NCBI GenBank assembly: GCA_023228765.1
Contig: JALOAM010000150.1
Span: forward strand, 1-7,636
Origin: Dehalococcoidia bacterium
GTDB lineage: Bacteria; Chloroflexota; Dehalococcoidia; UBA2979
Direction: 5' to 3'
Length of the DNA: 7,636 nt
The position numbers and the translations under genes were made by a program. This document shows positions 1 through 4,745 of this stretch, piece by piece. The first letter of the stretch is position 1, and the number at the start of each line of letters is the position of its first letter. A model generated the notes under the pieces. That model was not told the origin of the DNA. It worked only from the letters and a program-made list of their open reading frames with translations, and searched no databases.

Positions 1-130
1 GCGTCACCTCGGGCGTCGGCTTCAGCACCTGGGTCGCGCTCGGACTCGTCGAGGCCGGCGTTGCGTCCTCGTCGCCGTCGCACGCGACGAGGGCGACTGC
101 GAGGAGCACGAGAGCGAGGAGGGCGCGCAT
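1..130 (-). CDS. Lipoprotein, N-terminal part (runs off left edge)
   Basis: The reverse strand from the ATG at 128-130 reads 43 codons without a stop to the window edge. The product starts with a bacterial lipoprotein signal: M-R, a run of Leu/Ala/Val at residues 3-16, and the lipobox L-V-A-C with the lipidated Cys at residue 17. An acidic stretch (DGDED) and a Thr/Ser/Pro-rich linker follow, typical of the tether of an exported surface lipoprotein. Asp at +2 after Cys has no sorting meaning in a single-membrane cell. The start lies four bases after the stop of the MutY-like gene, and GAGGA in that gene's 3' end is a suitable ribosome site, so the two are probably co-transcribed and translationally coupled. 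The functional domain is outside the window, so its role (binding protein, protease or other) cannot be told. Confidence 0.85.
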   Translation of the reverse strand, partial: MRALLALVLLAVALVACDGDEDATPASTSPSATQVLKPTPEVT

Positions 131-134
131 GCAA

Positions 135-1094
135 CTAGTCCTCGGAGGATGGACGGGAGCCGAGGCCGCAGCGTATCCCATCCACCCAGGCGAGGCCCTC
201 GCGGGTGAGCTGGTCGAGGAGGGCGCGGACGCGGGCGCGCTCCTCGCCGGGCTGCACGCGACGCATGAAGGCGGACACGGTCGTCGAGGGCGCTCGGTCG
301 TCCTCGGAGGCGGGGAGATCGCGGAGGACCTGCATGATGCGGCCGCGCCACATGCGGTCGGAGCCGTGCCATGCGCCCTGTGCGCGCACGGGCTCGGCGG
401 TCTCGCCGGCGGCGAAGCGCGGACGGGCGGCGCAGAGCGAGGCGACCACGCACTCCTCGCACCTCGGGCGGGGGAGGCAGACGCGGGCGCCGTAGTCCAT
501 GAGCGCCGGGTTCCACCTCGCGGACTCGCCACGCGGGAGGAGCCGTTCCGTCATCGCCACGATCGAGGCGGGCGGGGTCTCCTTCGCCGGTTGCAGGTCA
601 CCGAACACGAGGCGGCCGACGACGCGGACGATGTTCGTGTCGACCGCGGCTGCGTCGTCCCCGAACCCGAAGGTCTGGATGATCGCCGCCGTGAACGGCC
701 CCACGCCCGGCAGCGCGAGGATCGCCTCGCGGTCACGAGGCAGGCGGCCGCCGTGCTGTTCGAGGCAGATGCGCGCGGCCTCCTGCAGGTTCGCGGCGCG
801 GCGCGGGTAGCCGGCACGGCCCCAGACGCGGAGCACCTCCGCGCGGTCCGCACGCGCGAGGGCCTCCACCGTGGGGAAGGCCGCCATCCAGCGGTCGTAG
901 ATCTCGAGGACGCGCGACATCTGGGTCTGCTGCGCGGCGACGGCGGCGACCATCGCGGCGTAGGGGTCGTGCGCAGTGCGCCACGGGAACGGCTGCTCGT
1001 GCTCGTCGTACCAGGCGAGGAGCCGCCGCTGGATCGCGTGCGCGCGGGCGCGTGGGACCTCGGGCAGCTCGGGCGCGGCGCGTCTCATCGGCAT
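135..1094 (-). CDS. MutY-like A/G-specific adenine glycosylase (HhH-GPD, Fe-S), catalytic Glu replaced
   Basis: The 319-residue product matches the MutY branch of the HhH-GPD DNA glycosylases, which remove adenine mispaired with 8-oxoguanine. Visible landmarks are PWR (37-39), QQTQ (55-58), WGRAGYPRRA (91-100), the helix-hairpin-helix LPGVGPFTAA (128-137), the catalytic Asp D152 in VDTN, and an Fe-S loop with Cys 206, 212, 215 and 221. The C-terminal ~90 residues resemble the short tail of actinobacterial MutY and are not a Nudix-like 8-oxoG domain. Two oddities stand out. The Glu equivalent to E. coli E37 is Ala (A51) in an ungapped alignment. The first Fe-S spacing is CX5C, where E. coli MutY has CX6C. 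The position that is Ser in E. coli and Tyr in several other MutYs is Phe (F134). Fold assignment is firm; adenine glycosylase activity is doubtful. Start ATG 1094 has no strong ribosome site; ATG 1088 is an alternative. Confidence 0.88.
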   Translation of the reverse strand: MPMRRAAPELPEVPRARAHAIQRRLLAWYDEHEQPFPWRTAHDPYAAMVAAVAAQQTQMSRVLEIYDRWMAAFPTVEALARADRAEVLRVWGRAGYPRRAANLQEAARICLEQHGGRLPRDREAILALPGVGPFTAAIIQTFGFGDDAAAVDTNIVRVVGRLVFGDLQPAKETPPASIVAMTERLLPRGESARWNPALMDYGARVCLPRPRCEECVVASLCAARPRFAAGETAEPVRAQGAWHGSDRMWRGRIMQVLRDLPASEDDRAPSTTVSAFMRRVQPGEERARVRALLDQLTREGLAWVDGIRCGLGSRPSSED

Positions 1095-1155
1095 CCGAGC
1101 GAGGGTAGCCGGAGGCGGGGTAGTTGCCAGATCACGGTTCGACGCGCTCGCGTGG

Positions 1156-1169
1156 CCGTGTTATCACGG
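1156..1169. promoter_or_regulatory. Inverted repeat in divergent mutY-like/MBL intergenic region
   Basis: CCGTG-TTAT-CACGG is a perfect 5-base inverted repeat in the 149-base gap between two divergent genes. That is where a shared operator would sit. A weak plus-strand promoter can be drawn over it: TTCGAC at 1138-1143 and TTATCA at 1161-1166, 17 bases apart. Neither box is convincing. The operator role is inference from position and symmetry only. Confidence 0.25.
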
Positions 1170-1234
1170 GAGGTACAGGCACCCAGTGACAGCGCCTCGG
1201 CGGCGCGACGAACGACACGGGTGACCACCAGCGC

Positions 1235-1238
1235 GGAG
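1235..1238 (+). promoter_or_regulatory. Ribosome binding site of the MBL-fold gene
   Basis: GGAG lies five bases before the ATG at 1244 and fixes this start. No comparable site precedes other in-frame starts nearby. Confidence 0.6.
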
Positions 1239-1243
1239 ACCGC

Positions 1244-2395
1244 ATGACCACGTCCGAGACCGTCACCAACGAGGCCCTGTCTGCTGACGCCCTCCCGCCG
1301 CCGCAGGAGATCGTGCCTGCTGCCGGCGGTCGGGGCGCCCTCTACCGGCTGCGCACGCCGATGTCCTCCACGGCGCTGCCATGGGTGATGCCCTACGCCT
1401 TCGTCCCGGAGACGGAGGAGGGCGTCACGCTGTTCGACGCCGGCTACGGCACGCCCGACGCGACCGAGGCGATGACGCGCCAGCTCGCGGACCTCGGACG
1501 GACGCCGGCCGACGTGCGGCGGCTCATCGTGTCGCACTTCCACCCGGACCACGTGGGCATGACGGGCTGGCTACAGGAGCAGAACCCGGACCTCGAACTG
1601 GTCATGCACCGACATGACGCCGAGGTCTACCGGGATATGGACCGGGGTCACGCCAGCTGGGAACAGACGATGCGCGAGTGGGGCGTCCGTCACGGCTTCG
1701 ACGCCGCGGACCTCGAGCAGGCGGAGGAGGAACGCCGCGAGCGACGCGCCCGCGAGGCTGCGCAGGCGGCAGGCGACGCCAACGGTGAGCACGACACCGC
1801 GAAGGTGACCGAGCAGCGCCAGTGGGAGATGCGCCGCGTGGAGCCCGCCCGGCTGGTCGACGACGGCGAGGAGATCGCGTTCGACGGCTGGACGCTCACC
1901 TCCACGTGGACGCCGGGCCACACCCCCGGCCACCTCTGCATCTACATCCCGGACGAGCGCCTCACCTTCACCGGCGACCACGTCCTCTCTCGCATCACCC
2001 CGAACGTCTCCTACCACCCGGAGGACGAGGAGACCGACCGCAACCCGCTCGCCGAGTTCCTCGCGTCCCTCCAGAAGACCGCGGACCTCGACACGCGTCT
2101 GGCGCTCCCGGCGCACGAAGAGCTCATCCCGGACCTCCCCGCCCGCTGCCGCGACATCATCGAGCACCACCATCACCGTGCCGACGAGGTCATCGCCGGC
2201 ATCGGCGAGGACCCCCGCGGCGCCACCGCCTTCGAGATTGCCTCGCGCGTCACGTGGAACCGCCCGTGGGAGACGTTCTCGGTGTGGAAGCGTCGCTCCG
2301 CCATCGGCGAGACGCTGTCCCACCTCCGCCTGGTCGAGACGCAGGGCCGCGTCCGCCGCGTCGGGGATGGCGTGGTGCGCTGGCTCCGCGCGTAG
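1244..2395 (+). CDS. Metallo-beta-lactamase-fold hydrolase with C-terminal winged-helix-like region
   Basis: The 383-residue product carries a complete set of MBL-fold metal ligands: HFHPDH (His98, His100, Asp102, His103), His226 in TPGHTPGH, Asp245 in TGDH and His291 in PAHE. A dinuclear zinc hydrolase is expected. Residues ~310-383 look like the small helical/winged-helix tail found in LACTB2-like and related MBL hydrolases. There is no signal peptide, so it should be cytoplasmic. Residues ~156-196, between the HxHxDH motif and His226, form a very charged Glu/Arg/Ala-rich insertion that is probably helical, and the first ~25 residues look disordered. The substrate cannot be read from sequence; thioester, lactone, glutathione-thiol and nuclease members share these motifs. 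It is transcribed away from the mutY-like gene and followed by REP-like palindromes that may end its transcript. Confidence 0.9.
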   Translation: MTTSETVTNEALSADALPPPQEIVPAAGGRGALYRLRTPMSSTALPWVMPYAFVPETEEGVTLFDAGYGTPDATEAMTRQLADLGRTPADVRRLIVSHFHPDHVGMTGWLQEQNPDLELVMHRHDAEVYRDMDRGHASWEQTMREWGVRHGFDAADLEQAEEERRERRAREAAQAAGDANGEHDTAKVTEQRQWEMRRVEPARLVDDGEEIAFDGWTLTSTWTPGHTPGHLCIYIPDERLTFTGDHVLSRITPNVSYHPEDEETDRNPLAEFLASLQKTADLDTRLALPAHEELIPDLPARCRDIIEHHHHRADEVIAGIGEDPRGATAFEIASRVTWNRPWETFSVWKRRSAIGETLSHLRLVETQGRVRRVGDGVVRWLRA

Positions 2396-2432
2396 AGCGA
2401 CTGGCCCTCTCACTGCCGTGTCCCTGACGCCC

Positions 2433-2453
2433 TTCTCCCTCGCGGGGGGAGGG
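2433..2453. repeat. REP-like hairpin / possible terminator after the MBL gene
   Basis: The sequence folds as a 9-pair stem (2433-2441 with 2445-2453, three G-T wobbles) around a 3-base loop. Its C/T-rich left arm and G/A-rich right arm have the same style as the hairpin at 2527-2552. It lies 37 bases after the MBL stop codon and could end that transcript, but no T-run follows. Dispersed palindromes of this kind are common in GC-rich bacterial genomes. Confidence 0.5.
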
Positions 2454-2526
2454 TTGGTGCGACTGCGCTTCTCGTGCAGAACGACCGTCGATGGGATCGC
2501 GATCCGCGGAGGGCCCTCACCCCCGG

Positions 2527-2552
2527 CCCCTCTCCCGGAACCGGGAGAGGGG
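2527..2552. repeat. REP-like perfect inverted repeat, 12-base arms
   Basis: CCCCTCTCCCGG at 2527-2538 and CCGGGAGAGGGG at 2541-2552 are perfect reverse complements separated by AA. The preceding CCCTCACCCCC together with this stem resembles multicopy intergenic palindromes of GC-rich bacteria (recalled, not searched). The right arm runs into the tandem repeat that follows. Confidence 0.75.
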
Positions 2553-2603
2553 AGGCGGAGGGGAGGCGGAGGGGAGGCAGACGGGAGGCAGAGGGGAGAC
2601 AGA
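2549..2603. repeat. Five tandem 11-base repeats, unit GGGGAGGCGGA
   Basis: Units start at 2549, 2560, 2571, 2582 and 2593. The first two are identical; the third changes one base (CGGA to CAGA), and the fourth and fifth carry two changes each from unit 1, so divergence grows away from the palindrome. The first unit begins inside the right arm of the 2527-2552 hairpin, suggesting slippage that copied the arm outward. The plus strand is purine-only except for the C in each unit. Confidence 0.85.
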
Positions 2604-2713
2604 GCGAGACGGCGAGAGTCGGTCCTCCGCGGCCTCAGGCTGCGCCGATTCCTTGTCTCAGTCCCGCGTGTGGCCATGCCTTCGCAAGATCGGGCCTCCT
2701 ACGGTCGAAGGGT

Positions 2714-2735
2714 CTCGGTGCTCTCGAGCGCCGAG
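2714..2735 (+). promoter_or_regulatory. Leader hairpin upstream of the first zinc-finger gene
   Basis: CTCGGTGCTC (2714-2723) pairs with GAGCGCCGAG (2726-2735) with one G-U pair, realistically a 9-pair stem with a 4-base loop. It ends seven bases before the ribosome site at 2743-2750. It could protect or insulate the mRNA 5' end, or be incidental; no T-run follows it, so it is not an obvious terminator. Confidence 0.35.
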
Positions 2736-2742
2736 GGTGACG

Positions 2743-2750
2743 AAGGAGGT
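2743..2750 (+). promoter_or_regulatory. Perfect Shine-Dalgarno site of the first zinc-finger gene
   Basis: AAGGAGGT is fully complementary to the 16S rRNA 3' end, four bases before ATG 2755. It decides that start over the longer in-frame reading from 2491, whose upstream part is translated repeat. Confidence 0.8.
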
Positions 2751-2754
2751 ACCC

Positions 2755-2988
2755 ATGGCGATTCCCGACCGGAAGCAGTGTGAGTACTGCGGCGCATCGG
2801 TGATCGACCCGGCCGCGTACCAGCGGCACATGGCCGAGCACGAGCCGGGAGGCGTGCCGAACGGCAAGCAGATGGCGCCCGGCCCCGAAGACCAGACCGA
2901 GGCGGCTGCCGCCGCTCGCTCGTCGTTGCAGGATCCGCGGCAGACGCCGGGCGAGGCCGAACGCAAGCACGACGAGGCCCGCCGCTGA
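2755..2988 (+). CDS. Small single C2H2 zinc-finger protein (first of a tandem pair)
   Basis: The 77-residue product has one classical C2H2 finger, CX2CX12HX3H, with ligands Cys9, Cys12, His25 and His29. The two hydrophobic core positions fit as well: Val16 is three residues after the second Cys and Tyr22 three before the first His, as in TFIIIA-type fingers. This differs from the bacterial Ros/MucR finger, which has a shorter CX2CX9HX3H spacing. Residues 31-77 are rich in Gly, Pro, Ala, Glu, Arg and Gln and look disordered. No signal peptide or membrane segment is seen. A perfect ribosome site suggests good expression. The next gene, 52 bases downstream, has the same architecture, so the two are probably diverged duplicates in one transcript. 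A single finger rarely gives sequence-specific DNA binding alone; RNA, protein or non-specific DNA binding are equally possible. Function unknown. Confidence 0.85.
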   Translation: MAIPDRKQCEYCGASVIDPAAYQRHMAEHEPGGVPNGKQMAPGPEDQTEAAAAARSSLQDPRQTPGEAERKHDEARR

Positions 2989-3040
2989 CGGTTCCCCCAT
3001 CGTCCCGCTCCCGCCGGATGGTGCGGAAAGAAGGGATCCC

Positions 3041-3298
3041 ATGGCTGACACATACACCTGCGCCGACTGCGGCATCACGTTCGAGGACAGCGCGACGTAC
3101 CTCCAGCACCGCGGCGATCGCCACGGGGACGACATCACCTCCGGCATCCCGGTGCCGCAGGGCGACCTCACGATGTCGCAGCAGGCGGAGGATCTGGACG
3201 AGGCGATCGTCGCGAACGGACAGGTGGCGGATCAGCCGGCTGAACAGGAGCACGCTGACCCCGCGCAGCGCGAGGTCCATCGGTCGCCGACGCCGTAG
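3041..3298 (+). CDS. Small single C2H2 zinc-finger protein (second of a tandem pair)
   Basis: The 85-residue product has a textbook C2H2 finger, YxCX2CX12HX4H: Cys7, Cys10, His23 and His28 as zinc ligands, with Tyr5, Phe14 and Tyr20 at the three conserved hydrophobic positions. Residues ~29-85 form an acidic, Gln/Asp/Glu/Ala-rich tail (for example AEDLDEAI) with no recognisable domain. The start at ATG 3041 follows GAAGGGAT at a normal distance; the bases around both zinc-finger starts share CCCATGGC. It follows its paralogue by 52 bases with no terminator between, so co-transcription is likely, and the strong palindrome at 3322-3347 ends the unit. The tail is more acidic than that of its neighbour, which has many Arg/Lys, so the pair might act together; this is speculation. 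Function unknown. Confidence 0.87.
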   Translation: MADTYTCADCGITFEDSATYLQHRGDRHGDDITSGIPVPQGDLTMSQQAEDLDEAIVANGQVADQPAEQEHADPAQREVHRSPTP

Positions 3299-3321
3299 TC
3301 CTGGTGGGTCCGAAACAACAC

Positions 3322-3347
3322 CGCGCCCCGGCTGCAGCCGGGGCGCG
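3322..3347. terminator. Bidirectional terminator between convergent genes
   Basis: The 26 bases are a perfect palindrome: CGCGCCCCGGCTG (3322-3334) joined directly to its reverse complement (3335-3347). TTT follows on the plus strand, and the minus-strand exit reads GTGTTGTTTCG. Flanking CGAAAC (3311-3316) and GTTTCG (3347-3352) can extend the pairing. It sits between the zinc-finger gene ending at 3298 and the hydrolase gene ending at 3362 from the other side, so it can serve both. Confidence 0.85.
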
Positions 3348-3361
3348 TTTCGTGGTGCGGG

Positions 3362-4114
3362 CTACGCCTTCAGACGCTCCGCGATGAACTGGCGGCCGGC
3401 CTTGCGGCCTTCCTCGGGCATCTCGCCGTGAGCGCCGAGGAAGGAGAGGAGTCGCTTGTCGCGCGTGCCGAGGAGGTCGAAGAGGGCGAGACAGCCGTCG
3501 CGGGTGAAGCGCTCGTCGTTCCACTGGATGATGTAGAGCACGGGGCAGCGGACGAGTGGGGCGCGGTTGACCAGCAGGCCGCCGACGCTGCTTCGGGAGG
3601 GCGTGGAGCCGGCGACGCCACAGAGGCCGAGGGCGGCGACCTTGATGCGCGGCTCCGTGGCGACGTAGGGGATGCCGATGAGCGAGCCCATCGAGTAACC
3701 GGACCAGCCGACGCGCTCCGCGTCGAACCAGCCCGTCTCGAGGAGGCTCGTGAGGACGAGCGACCAGTCCGCGTTCGCGTGGTCGGTCATGATCTCGGCG
3801 TCGGCCCAGAGCGCGTAGTACTCGGGGGAGCGTCCCGGCACCCCGCCGCGCTCGCCGTGGCCGGGGGCGTCGATGGCGACTGCAGGGATGCCGTGCTCCA
3901 GCACGAGGCCCCGGCCCGTCGACAGCACCGTCGCGGCGGTCTTGTTGCCGCCACCGCCGTGGCCGACGAGGACGAGCGGGGAGCCCGAGGGGATGCCGCC
4001 CTCCGGCGACCACATGACGCCAGTGATCGTGTCGCGCCCGCCGGTGATCTCGAACTCGCGCTCGCGGACACCGCCGTCCACGCTGCCCTCGCCCCGCCAC
4101 CTGATCTCGGCCAT
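3362..4114 (-). CDS. Alpha/beta hydrolase (dienelactone hydrolase-like)
   Basis: The 250-residue product is an alpha/beta-hydrolase. VLVGHGGGG (48-56) supplies the oxyanion-hole loop after strand 3, IDAPGHGERGG (81-91) follows strand 4, and GYSMG (139-143) is the nucleophile elbow with Ser141. Asp200 or Glu201 in QWNDE after strand 7 is the likely acid, and His229 in GAHGEMP the base, so the triad appears complete. No signal peptide is present. Start ATG 4114 is chosen because AGGGGG lies about six bases upstream and the protein then begins close to the first beta strand; the longer frame to 4303 would overlap the Nudix-like gene with a low-complexity Arg/Pro/Ser sequence. It lies 55 bases after the Nudix-like gene and is probably last in the minus-strand transcript. 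The substrate is unknown; ester or peptide-bond hydrolysis is possible. Confidence 0.88.
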   Translation of the reverse strand: MAEIRWRGEGSVDGGVREREFEITGGRDTITGVMWSPEGGIPSGSPLVLVGHGGGGNKTAATVLSTGRGLVLEHGIPAVAIDAPGHGERGGVPGRSPEYYALWADAEIMTDHANADWSLVLTSLLETGWFDAERVGWSGYSMGSLIGIPYVATEPRIKVAALGLCGVAGSTPSRSSVGGLLVNRAPLVRCPVLYIIQWNDERFTRDGCLALFDLLGTRDKRLLSFLGAHGEMPEEGRKAGRQFIAERLKA

Positions 4115-4169
4115 TGCTGCCCCCTCTGCCGCTCGCGGCGTCGAGGGTGCCCGCACTCGATCGAGGGGG

Positions 4170-4745
4170 TCAGCCGAAGAGCGCGACGCCGTCGCGGAAG
4201 ATAGCGCGTTCGAGGTCCGTGGCGAGCGCGGCCTCGGCCTCCCCGGCGGATAGCGCGTCGAAGCCCTCAAGCAGTGCGTCGGCCTCGGGCGTCCCGGAGA
4301 CATCGAGGGCGACCGCGCGGAGGAGGCCCATGGTGGGGCCGCCCGTGTAGGGGTGTCCCATGCGCACGGGCCGCTTCGTCTCCGCGAGGAGCGGGACGCC
4401 CTCCACGGTCAGGCCGAGGTGCGTCCGGACGATCGAGGCCAGTCCCGCCTCGAGACCCTCGTCGGCGTGGGGGTGGGGCGTCGAGAGCATCGCGGGTCCC
4501 GAGGCGGCGCCGTCCGGGTATGCGCGACGGACGAGGATGAACGTGCCGTCCTCGCGGCGTCGGAGTACGAGGAGGAGCCGCTCGTCCGGCGCGAGCAGCG
4601 CGGAGTCGTCGCGCGCCTCGCCGACGCGGAGCGGAGCCGGCGTGAAGGCGTCGCCCGCGTGCTCGTCGGTGGCTGCGGGCTCGTCGAGGCGGGTCGCCTC
4701 GCCATGCTCGGCGGCGGGAGGGTCCTCGGAGGTCACGCGGTGCAC
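4170..4745 (-). CDS. Degenerate Nudix-like protein
   Basis: The 191-residue product has a Nudix-like layout: strands LLLVLRRR and FILVRRAYPDG (57-79), a Nudix-box-like helix region (90-112), and a C-terminal part with ALSAGEAEAAL and a closing DLERAIF helix. Aligning to GX5EX7REUXEEXGU at Gly111-Leu112 keeps the first Glu (E96) but gives Pro for the first Gly, Ser104-Ile105 for RE and Thr108-His109 for EE. The metal-binding residues are thus gone, and hydrolase activity is unlikely. Residues 1-55 are acidic and probably disordered. The start is GTG: 4745 has AAGG nine bases upstream and overlaps the peptidase gene by 13 bases; GTG 4736 would give a 4-base GTGA overlap. Either way it is translationally coupled to the M16 peptidase. 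It may be a binding or regulatory protein. The fold call is moderate; the gene itself is well supported. Confidence 0.65.
   Translation of the reverse strand: MHRVTSEDPPAAEHGEATRLDEPAATDEHAGDAFTPAPLRVGEARDDSALLAPDERLLLVLRRREDGTFILVRRAYPDGAASGPAMLSTPHPHADEGLEAGLASIVRTHLGLTVEGVPLLAETKRPVRMGHPYTGGPTMGLLRAVALDVSGTPEADALLEGFDALSAGEAEAALATDLERAIFRDGVALFG

Larger units (their letters stand above)
2396..2754. other. 359-base intergenic region with palindromes and tandem repeats
   Basis: No plausible gene was found here: the open frames are repeat-driven and rich in Arg/Gly/Pro. The stretch holds, in order, a REP-like hairpin (2433-2453), the perfect palindromes GGATCGCGATCC (2494-2505) and GAGGGCCCTC (2509-2518), a long REP-like hairpin (2527-2552), five 11-base tandem repeats (2549-2603), and a hairpin (2714-2735) just before the zinc-finger gene's ribosome site. 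No convincing -35/-10 pair was found; TTGTCT at 2653-2658 has no good partner. Confidence 0.8.

Noticed and set aside
129..1247. 372-codon plus-strand open frame opposite the mutY-like gene
   Set aside because: It is antisense to a gene with clear family motifs, has Arg/Gly/Ala/His-rich low-complexity product and no ribosome site; long antisense frames are expected at this GC content.
2549..2603. CRISPR array
   Set aside because: The units are 11 bases long and abut with no spacers; this is a simple tandem repeat.
1571..2677. 368-codon minus-strand open frame opposite the MBL gene
   Set aside because: It runs through the REP-like repeats and antisense to all MBL metal motifs; no recognisable domain.
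2491..2754. N-terminal extension of the first zinc-finger protein
   Set aside because: The 88 extra codons are translated palindrome and tandem repeat; the perfect ribosome site before ATG 2755 marks the real start.
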